Shown here piece after piece: positions 26,768 through 37,900 of a stretch of DNA of 64,000 nt; positions within the stretch are counted from its first letter, which is position 1; every line of letters starts with the position of its first letter. Below the pieces are notes generated by a model. The model made no database searches and was not told where the DNA came from. It saw only the letters and a list, made by a program, of their open reading frames with translations. This stretch comes from Symsagittifera roscoffensis (lineage: Eukaryota > Xenacoelomorpha > Acoela > Convolutidae). The position numbers and the translations under genes are program-made. The stretch lies in the NCBI RefSeq assembly GCF_963678635.1, contig NC_087071.1, positions 62,001 through 126,000 on the forward strand, in the 5' to 3' direction.

Positions 26768-27072
26768 CCCATCGGAATGCAGTGAGCACCGCTGTGAAGA
26801 GAATTTCCAGGACGAGCGAGCGTAGTGGAAATGAGAAGGCAGAGATGCTGAAAGAAGATTTCGAGAGAAACGTGACGTTGTGTCTCCACAACAGCTTCTG
26901 TAGAAACAGAGAATCAAACGTGGATCCCCTACCTTGCTGTAAACAGAGGGTGGAAGAGCAGAAGTGTTGGAGGACGGCTTCCAACAGCGTCAGGATAGTC
27001 AATGACGTGCTACAAGACACGGAAACCGAGAGTGCGGAGTCAGTGTCACAGGAGGAGGAAATGGAGCATTGA
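26764..27072 (+). pseudogene. Out-of-frame C-terminal end of accessory ORF 2
   Basis: THRNAVSTAVKR and LHNSFCRNRES match the left element's ORF D C-terminus (THRNAITTGWKR, LHNSFCLNRES). Here they lie in a different frame from the preceding 1125 codons. Homology to the preceding frame stops at DIG (near 26740) and resumes here after a run of four G, so one indel explains the break. The tail is acidic like that of ORF D. Confidence 0.7.
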
Positions 27073-27880
27073 CGAATGGTCGAGAAAACAAGAGGCAGCA
27101 AGAAAGAAAATTAGAAGAATTTAGAAGTTTTAGAACTTCTAAACGACGAAAAAAGAAGAAAACAAAGGGATGATGAAGAAAAGTTAAAACTCAGAATTGT
27201 TTTATGTGTGTGAAAAACTCAAGTGAGAAACCAAGCAACCAAGTTGTAATTGAAAACTGAAACATTTAAGTTGAGTTTGGAAATTGTTGCATTTAAAAAT
27301 TTGCATTTTGGTTTTAGTTGAAGTGGCTTTAGAGACACTCACTTATTATTTATTTAGAAAGGCTTGAGGGAAGAGTATATTTAAATATTCCAGCCTGCAT
27401 GATTGTTTTTAATCACTTAGGAAGACTGATAACTTTGTGGTGACATGAAAAACTTGAGTAACTTCTTGAGGAGGGAGGTTGTTGCATTGTTCTTTCTAAC
27501 CACGAGGTCTCTTGGTTTTAATATTCAGGACAATAAACAAGCAAGATTTCCGAAGGGAAGGAGCATAGTAGGATAATTTTAGCTTGTTGGTTGGCAGGAC
27601 TGTCCTGCAAGCCAACACCTTTTAAATCTAGGAGAAAAAGTTTCAATCGGGATATTGACACTGGAAGTCAGAAAATATGTTTTATCTTAAGTCATATCCT
27701 CAATGTGCAGATTAATGAAAGAATTTGAAGGCTATAGTGATGTAGTATGATGCCATTTATATTCTGCAGTGAGTCGATGTGACGTAGGTAAAAGTAATTT
27801 CGTGCATTTTGTAAATTCTGTTCGATGACACTGTAACCATTTAGAATATTGCGCGATTCAATGAGGACATTGACCGGACT
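27073..27880 (+). other. 3' untranslated stretch of the middle element
   Basis: A/T-rich, with no supportable ORF. The last 40 bp before the polypurine tract match the equivalent place in the left element. Confidence 0.5.
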
Positions 27881-27892
27881 GTCCGGGGAGTA
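27881..27892 (+). promoter_or_regulatory. Polypurine tract of the middle element
   Basis: GTCCGGGGAGTA abuts the 3' LTR start at 27893 and is identical to the left element's tract at 8536-8547. Confidence 0.65.
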
Positions 27893-28816
27893 TGTGACAT
27901 TCGACCAGAATGGCCAAAATGCAGTCTCTGCAGAATTCGGTATTTTAGCAGCAAGCCTTCCGAATTGGCGATTTAGAACGGATAAGGACGTTATTTGAAC
28001 GATTGGCCAAACGGTGAAGGCTAGAAGATTCTGGAATTCTAAATTTTAAATTTTCGAAGTGATGACGTAACATTTCTGAGAAATGTTAAAACGGCCATTT
28101 TGGCTAAAATAGCAGAAAGAAACAGAACAACTTTATCTGCGATTACGAACAGTACGAAAATCGAGACTAAAAAACAACAACGAACTACCGAACAGCAGAG
28201 GACGTTCCGAGTTGCAACTATTGTGCTGTTACAATAGTTGCGAGGCCGTTGCGAACAACGGTGAAGGGTAAAAACCAGCCCTCCGAGTTAGCGTGAACCT
28301 GAGGTTAAGGAGCTTGATTCGCCGGATTCAAGAATCCGGAAGGGTCTCGGGACGGGAACTTTTATGAACTTGTATTGAATTTTAGCATCCTGTCATGTCC
28401 TGACTTGAATTTAACTGATATTTTGATTAGTTTTGACAAGGATGAGGTGCTAGAAGTAGGGGGGGGGAAGGGTTGATCCATCTTCGATGGAGATGATGAT
28501 TTTTATCTACTGAACAAAAACAATAGTAATATAATAAGTAGTAGCCCTGTTTTTAGGAGTGACCTCGTGGTCTGGGGATACTGAGACCCAGCCATGAGCT
28601 CACTATTTTTGCATGTAATCTAGTTAATTTGAGCGTTCTGGTCGAAGCCGAAGAATAGTAACGTTTTTGTCGACCCGATGTTAGAAAAGACCACCGAAAA
28701 GTACTGGCTTGGTAGAGACGGTGAAAAACATGCGAAGCTTTGTTTAGACGCTAGCCAGTCGTCTTAAGACTTAGTTTTGTTATCCGTCGATATGTATCTT
28801 CCGGGCGAATGTTACA
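27893..28816 (+). repeat. 3' LTR of the middle element
   Basis: 924 bp, the same as the 5' LTR except for C to G in CTCCCAGTT/CTCCGAGTT, A to G in TCTGGAGATAC/TCTGGGGATAC, A to T in the poly(A) signal (AATAAA to AATATA) and one extra G in a G-run. It ends TGTTACA at 28816. Confidence 0.92.
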
Positions 28817-28969
28817 GGGTCGTAGTCTCATGTCACAAGCGAACCGAATTGGCTCCGACTGATTTGAGGTACAAAAACACAAGAGATAGTGTCCCTGACT
28901 CTTGAGCCAATGGTTATAGGGCCTATTTTTCTTGAGCCTCATGTGTGACTGCAGTAGACGAATGTTACA
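28817..28969 (+). repeat. Left element 3' LTR, remaining 3' portion
   Basis: Continues the LTR cut at 9301 and ends TGTTACA at 28969. It aligns with 29464-29615, which is joined without interruption to the upstream LTR part in that copy. Confidence 0.72.
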
Positions 28970-29283
28970 TTATAAGGCATATTTTTCTTAAGCCTCATAT
29001 GTGACCGAAGTAGGCGACTGTTACAACCACCTAAAGAACTGGCTATGGTAGAGACGGTGAAAAGCATGTAGAGCTCTGTTTAGACGCTGGCCAGTCGTTT
29101 TATAGCTTAGCTCTATTTTCCGTCGATATGTACTTCCGGGCGAATGTTACACCCTTCCGTGTTCGTCAAAATGAACGATAAAGACCACTAATTCGTTAAA
29201 ACCGTTAATCTTACCACTCAGATATCACAATAAAATTTCGAATTCTGACTTTGCATTTTCGTCCATTCTGGTCGAATGTCACA
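28970..29283. repeat. LTR fragments, one inverted
   Basis: 28970-29025 is an extra LTR tail ending TGTTACA. 29026-29151 is a diverged copy of the last 125 bp of the middle-type LTR (GGTAGAGACGGTGAAAA ... GGGCGAATGTTACA). 29152-29283 reads on the minus strand as an LTR start: its last 21 bp are the reverse complement of the middle LTR's first 21 bp, and similarity continues for some tens of bases. Together they look like decayed or rearranged solo LTRs. Confidence 0.6.
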
Positions 29284-29356
29284 AGTTGCCGAGTGCAAGT
29301 CCTCTGTAATTGTCTGGATTTTACTTTGGACCTGGTTGAAATTTGAGTTTGACAAT

Positions 29357-29615
29357 TTTTTCGCGTGTTTTAGGTATTTTTAGACCTGACCATGGGGGCG
29401 TTCTTATTTCTAGAGTAGGGGGGGGGGGGGGGGGGGGTTGGTAGTAGCCTTCAAGCTGTAACACGGTTTGTAGTCTCATGACGCAAGTGAACCGAATTGG
29501 CTCCGACCGTTTGAGGTAGAAAAACACAGGAGATAGTGTCCCTGACTCTTGATCCAATGGTTATAGGGCCTATTTTTCTTAGCCTCACATGTGACTTAAG
29601 TAGGCGACTGTTACA
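29357..29615 (+). repeat. Diverged left-type LTR fragment with a G20 run
   Basis: Matches the left element's LTR from the GGTAT...AGACCTGA block through its end (TGTTACA at 29615). It contains an uninterrupted run of 20 G (29418-29437). It is flanked by near-identical copies of TTGGACCTGGTTG.AATTTGAG at 29332 and 29621. Confidence 0.65.
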
Positions 29616-29765
29616 ACACGTTGGACCTGGTTGCAATTTGAGTTCTGACCGTTTTTTTAGTTCTGATAATATGTAAGTTTTCTTTTAAAATCTGATTATA
29701 TTTGACTATCAAGGAAAAGGTTAAAATTTGTTTTCTACCTGAGTTTCCTAATTACTCTTCCTTTC

Positions 29766-29768
29766 AGG
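29766..29768 (+). promoter_or_regulatory. Probable splice acceptor of a 5' UTR intron
   Basis: Pyrimidine-rich CTTCCTTTCAG ends at 29767. It precedes the SRSF10-like start codon by 60 nt. The donor is not identified; upstream sequence is LTR-retroelement material. Confidence 0.5.
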
Positions 29769-29827
29769 TTAATGAGCGTGTGTTTTCATCTTCTGCACTG
29801 ATCCAGTTAAAATCTGAAGAGATACGA

Positions 29828-30394
29828 ATGTCAAGATACTCAAGGCCGGCAAACAGTTCTCTTTTCGTTAGAAATGTGCATCGCGATGTTCGCGTGGATG
29901 AATTGCGTATTGTTTTTGAGCGATATGGTGCAGTGAAAGATGTTTATATACCTTTAGATTTTCACACCCGTCAGCCACGTGGGTTTGCTTATATACAATA
30001 TGATGATTGGAGAGATGCCCAAGAGGCTGTAGTGGAGCTAGATAGATGTAGAGTAAGAGGAGCTGAACTAGATGTTCAATTTGCTGAAGGTGACCGGAAA
30101 ACACCCGGTGAAATGCGGAACAAAGGCGACTCTAGAACAGGTTCTAGATCTCCCAGCCATAGTCGAGGAAGGGAACGCCAAAAATCCAGGCATAGGTCGC
30201 GATCGAATGAAATAACTCGTAGAGAATACCACCAACCGTCTCGCAAATTTCATGGAGAAGAAAAGCGTTTGAATTCCAGATCGAATCACGGAGAATATCG
30301 CCCAGACAGTAGCTCCAGACGTCGCATGAGTAGAAGCAGGAGCAAAAAAAGGAACAGATCGCCTCACTCGCCGTTTATTTATCGCCACAGGTGA
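29828..30394 (+). CDS. SRSF10/12-like SR splicing factor (188 aa)
   Basis: The N-terminal RRM starts MSRYSRPANSSLFVRNV with RNP2 LFVRNV and RNP1 RGFAYIQY and ends in VQFAEGDRKTP, the pattern of the SRp38/SRSF10 group. An RS-rich tail follows (SRSPSHSRGRERQ, SRHRSRS, SRSRSKKRNRS). SR proteins bind pre-mRNA and regulate splice choice in the nucleus. The entire coding region is in one exon. A good acceptor (pyrimidine-rich, TTTCAG at 29762-29767) lies 60 bp upstream, so a 5' UTR intron is likely. No canonical AATAAA is obvious downstream. A retrocopy is possible, but the frame is intact and I see no poly(A) tail remnant. Confidence 0.85.
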   Translation: MSRYSRPANSSLFVRNVHRDVRVDELRIVFERYGAVKDVYIPLDFHTRQPRGFAYIQYDDWRDAQEAVVELDRCRVRGAELDVQFAEGDRKTPGEMRNKGDSRTGSRSPSHSRGRERQKSRHRSRSNEITRREYHQPSRKFHGEEKRLNSRSNHGEYRPDSSSRRRMSRSRSKKRNRSPHSPFIYRHR

Positions 30395-30726
30395 TAATTC
30401 TGGAGTGCAATTGATAAAAGCGCAATAACATGTGGTATCCTACATTAGGCATATAATTCACACACGTCTTACATCTCCGTTTTAAATTGAATAATCTCTA
30501 CCTATCTTTTTAAAATGAAACTCATTTAGTTTCCTCGTTTTAGGTTACTTATCTTTTGATTCTTATGATTTGTTATTGTTCTTTCTTGAAATCTGTTGAA
30601 TTTGATGAATAGATACAATTTGAATTTGAAATTCGTGTTGTTCTTTTGTGTTCTATTGAATCTTTGTAGCTTCTATTTAGAATCGAGCACAAGCTAGTTG
30701 TTTTTTTTTCGACTTAAGTTACGCTA
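30395..30726 (+). other. 3' flank of the SRSF10-like gene
   Basis: A/T-rich, with TTGAAT-rich repeats; no further feature seen. Confidence 0.4.
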
Positions 30727-31313
30727 AACTTCTTGGGTTAACAACTTGTTTAACAGAATCACTTGAATCAAGTGGTATATTGGTTCACAATGAATTCAAA
30801 TTTCGGCATATTGTTTTTTAGTCACCATATTATTATTATCAAAGTTGAATTTATACTTTTTTTTTGGTTTAACAACTTGTTTAACAGAATCACTTGAATC
30901 AATTGGTATCTTGGTTGACAATGAATTCAAATTTCAAATCCGACAGGATCTGAACGAAGACGCCTGGGACGCCAAAGGTCCTTGATTCGAATCTGACAGG
31001 ACTTTTTTTAAATAGGAAATGGCGCCTGTTTTTTTAGTTTGTTTGCCTTATTAAATCAAAAGAGTATTCAGTCCTATTGTTCGATAGAAAATGAATGTCT
31101 TTACGCTTGCGATAAGCAAGCATTATCAAAGCGGAATATACACTGTTTTGCGTTAACAATTTGTTTAACAGAATCTTTTGAATCAATTGGTATCTTGGTT
31201 CACACGACTTCAAATTTCGTATCTGACAGCGCCAGACACAATCTTACAGGAGGTAACGAATACGCCTGGGACGCCAAAGGTCCTTGTTTCCTATCTGACA
31301 GGACCTGTTTTTT
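30727..31313 (+). repeat. Three copies of a SINE-like repeat
   Basis: Copies near 30735-30810 (head only), 30868-31010 and 31148-31313 share AACTTGTTTAACAGAATC, TTGAATCAA.TGGTAT.TTGGTT and, in the last two, GCCTGGGACGCCAAAGGTCC followed by TTCGAATCTGACAGGAC and a T-run. The GATTCGAATCT part resembles a tRNA B box. A diverged head copy is near 49185-49235. Confidence 0.55.
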
Positions 31314-31544
31314 TTTAAACGGGAAATAGTCCGTTTCAAAAAAATAGCTTGTCTGCTTATGTTTTCTCTTCTTAGTCGCCAAATTGTAGACTTTAAAAAA
31401 AAAGTTTTTCTTAACTGATGGTTGCTTTTAAGGTTCTGATTTACATTTGCTGTTTGTCATTTTACTAAACTTGACTTCAAATATTTTGTTTTTTCTTTTT
31501 TTTTGTTTTTATTATTAATTTGAATTTTTTTTTTTTTTTTTTGG

Positions 31545-33860
31545 GTGGACATTCTAGTCAATCTTGAAATCAATGTAATGACTCTCGACGTTGGAAACTT
31601 GATCGATTTAAACAGAAGAATAAACTTTGCGAACTATCTGAGCATCGTAATCAATATCGACATCCTCTGTTTGACAAAAACATGGTTAACAGACGATATA
31701 CCAGATGAAGTGATCTTCCTAAAAAACTACACAATTCGCCGAAATGACAGAGTGAGCAACAACTACAAGACAAAACACGATGGAGTGCTCATAGCGGTCA
31801 AGAACACAACGCACGCAAAACTTAAACTCGAAAATGAATTTGAAGCCATCAAGATAGAACAAGAAGCACTATCATTATATTCTGTAGTCTCTACAATCCA
31901 TCAAAGGCAAGCCATTACATATGGAAAAACCAAGACTTGTTGAAAATAATTGACTGCCTTAACGAAAAGACAGAGCAGGGTTACTGCAATGCAATAGTCA
32001 TCACTGGTAATTCTAATTTCGATTGTGCTAATTGGAAAGGCCTCAAATCAAACGACAAATGCGAAAACGATGTATTGGAAAGTTTATGGGAGTTAAAATT
32101 TAGAGAGATGCCAGTGCAAAAAGCAGCTCGACCTTTTCAATGCAACAAATCCAAACTCAATTATCAAGACAAAGCAAATGACGAGGTCAACAAATCCTAT
32201 AGCTCGGATCATTAAGAATACATCGTATCCTTATAATGCGAAACCAATGTAACATAGAGCCAGTGAGACTAAAGTATTCGTTTAGTGAAGTAGACTAGCA
32301 AAAGCTAAAGATTTGCATTGCTGAAAATTCATTTCAATCATACTGCTACAGCAACGCCGAAGAACTATTGAGACAGTGGGGAAAATGGCTTGAGAGTATT
32401 TTAATTGATAATGTGCCCAAGCCTACATCTCACAGATCAAAATTACCTCTGTGGGTAAAGAGCAAGACTTAACTTCTTATAAAAAAAATTCGACGCTCAA
32501 GCGACACCAAGAAAGTTCGAACCTGGCAAAACCAGGAACACTCAAGAAAATAGGTTAAAAAATTGAAACCCTTCTGGACGATTAAACGGAATTCGAAAAA
32601 AAAATCTTGCAACTAAGGAAATTCCGTCTTCCCAAAATATTTGATATCAACAAACAGTGCTAGCAAATTTTCAGAATTACAGAATTAAATAGAACGCAAA
32701 TGAATTCAAAACCTGTGTTATAATAAAATAACAATAGACGAGACATAATAGAACAAAGCCTCGAAAAACCAGATGCGAACAAGGTGCGTGGTCCAGTTGT
32801 CGAAGTTGCTCCTAATTATCTCAAAGTTGCTCTATCAAAAGGTTTTTTACCAACATATTGGAAAACCCGTGAAGTTGTGCCGATCTTCAGAGATGATGAC
32901 AAAGGTGATATAGAGCAATATAGACCAATCAGCTTACTCTGCAACATCTCAAAATTCTTTAAAAAATGTAACATTCGTCGAATTATACGATATAGTTAGT
33001 AACAATTTACGCTACTCGCAAATGCTATAATTCGTTATCAATTTTACAAGCATTACGACGAAACCGAGAACGAACTATTCGTGTTCTACTTAGATTTCCA
33101 GAAAGCTATCAATATTGTAGCTTCAGCTACTCATCATTAAAGTACAAAGAGTCGCAATCGGCCGAAACTTTTGAAAATATTTGAACTAGCTGTCCAACAA
33201 AAGCCAATATCTAAAAGAAGTGACATCTGCTCCGAAACCACCGAAGTCACAAGTGGTGTACCCCCGGGAACGCTACTTGGACATCCACTGTGGAACAGTG
33301 TGTTCCGTTTGGCTACGGTGAACACTGTCAAGTTGTAACTGAGCTGGCAAACTTTCAAGTCTACGTCGATGAAATGGAAAAATAATGCAAAGACAAAAAA
33401 TTGAACTAATTGAGAACAAAAAATAAATACTACCTATCGAAAATGAAGCTAATTAACATAAAGTTATGCTGAATGGCAAAAACTCGATATGAAGAGCGAA
33501 CAGAAGAACTTGGGTGATAATGTCACACAAACTCCTTTAAAAGGCGAATTGTGAAAAGCGATGCACCAAATCTTGAAAAACGTACTTTTTCCCGAACCGC
33601 AACTTATTTGCCAAGTTGCTTGAATACAAAAACCAAAGTGTAAACGTGCTATATTCTACCGGTGATAAGCTACGACTCCCAAGTTTGGGCTGCAAACAGT
33701 ACAGAAATAAAAGAGCTGGAATTTTTTCAACACAAAGCTACCCTTTGGATCTTTAGGAGCACAAATTACAAGTCCAGACTGGAAAAGCTGAAAATCTTAC
33801 TTATTTATTTTGAAATGCATGAGCTCTTTCTATTGCTCTCTTTGCCAAAGTGAAATATTA
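31545..33860 (+). pseudogene. Decayed LINE (non-LTR retrotransposon), copy 1
   Basis: An endonuclease-like part (DILCLTKTWLTDDIPDEVIF, then GVLIAVKN) is at 31545-31940, and a second piece in another frame is at 31937-32215 (NAIVITGNSNFDC). A reverse transcriptase piece at 32784-33000 has YRPISLLCNISKFFKK. A C-terminal piece at 33662-33850 has YDSQVWAANSTEIKELE. Frames change and stops intervene, so it is non-functional. Confidence 0.75.
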
Positions 33861-34289
33861 AAATTGATCTACCAATAAGGGCAAGAACAGAAATAACCTT
33901 TGCGTTTAACTAGACAATAAAAGTGTATAGTTCTACCAAAAGCACGCACGAAAAAAGCAGACAAAAACTTTGACTAACATCCAGCAATCTTATGAATATA
34001 ATCTCAAAGCATAACGAAAAGCAAATTCAGAAAATCTCTTTAATGTTTTCCTGGTATTACTTGACCAAAGGCTAATCAGATGCCAAAATAAATCTCATTA
34101 GTGTTTTTTTTTGTCTTAGTGATAGCCGTCATTTTTATACTCCGCAGAGGAATTCAAAATAAAATGATAAATACTGATCCATACGTAGAACAGAAAATTT
34201 TCAGTTAAATTCTTTCAATTAAGTCCTGGCCAAGATTGCGCAAATCTTTTTCCAGCTTGAATTTTAATCCCTTCGCTTACCACACAAAA

Positions 34290-34955
34290 CAGTGGAGTGC
34301 TTATAGCTCTCAAGAACATAACGTACGAAAAACTTAAACTCGAAAACGATTTTGTAGCTATGAAGATCAAACAAGAAGAGCTATCAATAATAATCTGCTG
34401 TCTCTACAATCCATCAAAGACAAACCAGTGCAGATGGAAAGACCACGAATTGTTAAAGTTAATCAACTGCCTTAACGAAAAGGCAAAACACGATTACTCC
34501 AATGCAAAAGTTATCATTGGTGATGTTAGTTTCGATTGTTCCAATCGAAGGTCTCATATCAAACGAAAAATACGGAAATCATCTATTAGAAAAACTATCA
34601 GGGATAAATTTTACGGAGGTCCCGGAGAAAATATGGAAAAGGCAGCTCGATATTTTACAACAAATCCAAACATGATTAACAATACAAAGAACAAAGCGAG
34701 TTCAGTATTTCATATGGCTCGGATCAAGCAGTCATCGTATCCTTACAATGCGAAACCATTTGTAAAACAAAGCAATTGAGACAAAAGAATGCGTTTACTA
34801 AAGTAGACTGGCAACAGCTAATGAACTGCATAATAGAAAATCCATTTCAACCATAGTGCTACAATGAAGAACCATTGAGACAGTGCTTTAAACCCACAAC
34901 TCAGAGTCATACCCATATGTTACAGATCAAAATTGCCTTCATGGGTAAAATGCAA
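34290..34955 (+). pseudogene. Decayed LINE, copy 2 (endonuclease part)
   Basis: ALKNITYEKLKLENDF, LLKLINCLNEKAK and VIIGDVSFDC match copy 1. It ends with PSWVKCK near 34950, matching LPLWVKSK in copy 1 at about 32445. A different sequence (polymerase relic) follows directly. Confidence 0.7.
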
Positions 34956-34959
34956 GATA

Positions 34960-37900
34960 AGGCAAGGAACCATTCAAAAACCATTTGACTCTTCCGCGGA
35001 TTGGCCATGTACACTTCTAGATACTTTGAAAAAACTCGTAACAAACTCTGCTTATGATCCTAAAAGTTTCCGTGGAGTTTCAGTTGAAGACTTAACCGTT
35101 GTCGAGAAAATTGTGCAAAGGAACAGCTTTATACACGATTTTGATATCCAATGAATATGCTGGAGAACTAGCTCGACGAAGTATTGGAAGATTTGATAAA
35201 ACAGTCAAGCTTCTGAGGTTCAACAATCATATCATTCATACAAATGATATAGATAGTTTCTTCAAGTGTTTCCGGTGTCCTAGTTGTGACACTTTCTTCA
35301 ATAAATCCGACAATTTTAACAAATATATTCTGAGATACAAGGATAAAGTGAGGCATATTTACCCAAAGAACGTGTATGAGGTTCGAGAAACCTTGTTTGA
35401 AAAGCTAGAAGAATTTAGTCTTCCAGTTTCTGAAGAAAACAAACTTTTTAATAATCTAGTAATTTTCGATTTTGAGTCGGTTTGTCTTCCTACAGAGGTA
35501 CTAAAAGAAACACCAACTACAACCTGGATTGGAAAGCCTTTCCAATTTACGTCTCTATTTCGTCGAATCTGATTGATGAACCCATCTTTTTATACAACAA
35601 GGATCCACAGAACTTGGTAATCGACTTTGTAAGCAACCTCGAACTATTGGCTGAAAAAAGTAAGCTGGAGATGAGAACGAAATTTCAAGATATGAAAGAT
35701 TGAAAAAGATCTTTGATCAGCTAAACGAACGAGGTAAAAATTGATCAAATAACAAATTTGAGTACGAAGACGAAGGCATTGAAGATTGGGAAGAAGCAGA
35801 TATGTCAACGCAATTCTTGCGAATTCAGAAAAATCAACTCATTGATTTGGAGCAACATCTGGAGAGATATGTAAATACTTTACCTGTTTTTGGATTTAAC
35901 AGCGGTAGATATGACTTGAATTTGGTCCAGTCCTACTTAATCCCCTATTTGATTCGCGATAAAGAACAAGAAACATCAGTCATCATAAAAGCGTACAATT
36001 TCTTCACATACTGAAATTTCTGGGTGTAGCAACAACTCTGGCCTCCTTTCTCAAAGCCTATAAATCTAGCAAAACGAACGGATTTTTTCCCAATGAGTGG
36101 TTTGATAACCCATACAAACTTGATTTTGCCGAATGGCCATCGTATGAAGCTTTCTTCAGTAAACTTAGAAAGAATAATCCTCTAGACAAAGACTTTAAGG
36201 ACCATGAGAAGCTGAGAAAGAGCGCGCTTGACGAACAAAAAGAGCTGAAAAAGCCTCAAGTCAAGACTGTGCCCCCATCTGGTTTGGATAAATACAATTA
36301 CTTACGAGAGAATTGGAAGAAAAACGGAATGACAGTGTTCAAAGACTTTTTCCAGTGGTACAATAACAAGGATGTAGTTCAACCCTGGAAAAAATGCAAA
36401 AAATAATCCAGTTTTTTTAAAACAAGGGGATAGATATATTAAAACTTGGATGTAAACTTCCATATCTAGCAAACATATGTCCACACAAATCTACAAATTA
36501 CAAGTTTTATCCATTTTGCGAAAGTGATAAAGATTTGTGTGACAAATTTCGAAGATATGACCGGTGGACCTTCGATTTTTTTCACTCGAAAAGCTGTAGT
36601 TGATGAGACATTCATCAGAAAATCATCAAGTATATATAAATCGATCGTAGGAGTTGATGCAGGCCAGCTTTACCCTTTCTCAATGTGTCAAAATATGCCA
36701 ACAGGACTGTACACGAGATGGGAGTTTGTCCTGATATGCAAAAATTCAAGGCTAGACATACTCGAACTCTCAACTCTAAGAATATGGTCATGTCTTTCTA
36801 CCAGGAACAGTGACCAGAATGTTAAATTGAGAGCTTTTTCACATCTGGAAAACAGAAGAAAATTGACTGTTTTAATGTGATGTTTATTGTGATCACTGTA
36901 AAACAGTGTTCGAAGCAATAGGATGTTACTACCACTTCTGTTCTTGTCAAGAAGCTCGTCCCTCCTAAACAGATCAGGATATACGAGGTAATTAGAAGAA
37001 AGAGATGGATGATATGAGACGGGAATAAATGAAAGAGAAAGGTTACTAAGTTGAAGAATTGTAGGAGTGTGAGTGGTGGGAAAGTTTCAAAACCAAAGCA
37101 AGATCAAAGTTCATGTCAGAACCCATTTTCCTTAAAAAACCTCTATCTGCAGACTCTCTTCTAGCAAAAATAAAAGATTGGCTATATTCAATGCGATTTA
37201 TTTGTATCAGATGAACTGAAATCAAAATTAGCCAAATTTCCTCCAATTTTCAAAAATACTGAGGTTGGAAGAAACGATATTGGAAACTACATGAAGAATT
37301 ATGCAACCAAGAATAAAAAGTAAAAACATCCTGAGAGAATGCTGATATCTGGTTTCAAGCTAGAAAAAGGAACAGTTATAACTCATATCTTCAACTTTTA
37401 TATGGAACTTGGGTTGCAGTGCACCATAATTTACCGTTTTGTCCAATATTCTCCTCAGAAAGGCTTTAAAATTTTCGTTCAGTCAGTGGTTGATGCTAGA
37501 AGAGAAGGAGATAAAAACCCTTTGTCAGGAGTGGTAGCAGAAACTATGAAGCTTTTAGGCAATTCCTCCTGGATATCAGATCATGGATAGATCCAGCATA
37601 CAATTACGACTTGTATGAGGTGGAGTTATTGAAATCAACCTTTGAACACAGAGAACCCATCATTGTTGGTTTTTTCATAATGCAGTATGCAAAACTGAGA
37701 ATGTTGGAACACCACTATAACTTCCGGGACAAGAGAGAACCCATCATTGTTGGTTTTTTCATAATGCAGTATGCAAAACTGAGAATGTTGGAACACCACT
37801 ATAACTTCTTGGACAAGTTCTGTGATGTAAACAATTTCAATTTGTTTAAGATGGATACAGACTCTATTTACTTAGATATTGCTGAGGAAAACATTTATGA

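Larger units (their letters stand above)
9302..28816 (+). mobile_element. Complete 19.5-kb Ty3/gypsy LTR retrotransposon (middle element)
   Basis: Two direct LTRs of 923 and 924 bp flank an internal region with Gag, protease, reverse transcriptase, RNase H and integrase in Ty3/gypsy order, followed by accessory ORFs. Both LTRs begin TGTGACA and end TGTTACA. By eye they differ at three substitutions and one G-run length, about 0.3-0.4 percent, so the insertion is recent. The flanks share only GGG (9299-9301 and 28817-28819), shorter than the usual 4-6 bp duplication. The element sits inside the 3' LTR of a related copy. At 19.5 kb it is several times longer than most gypsy elements. Confidence 0.93.
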
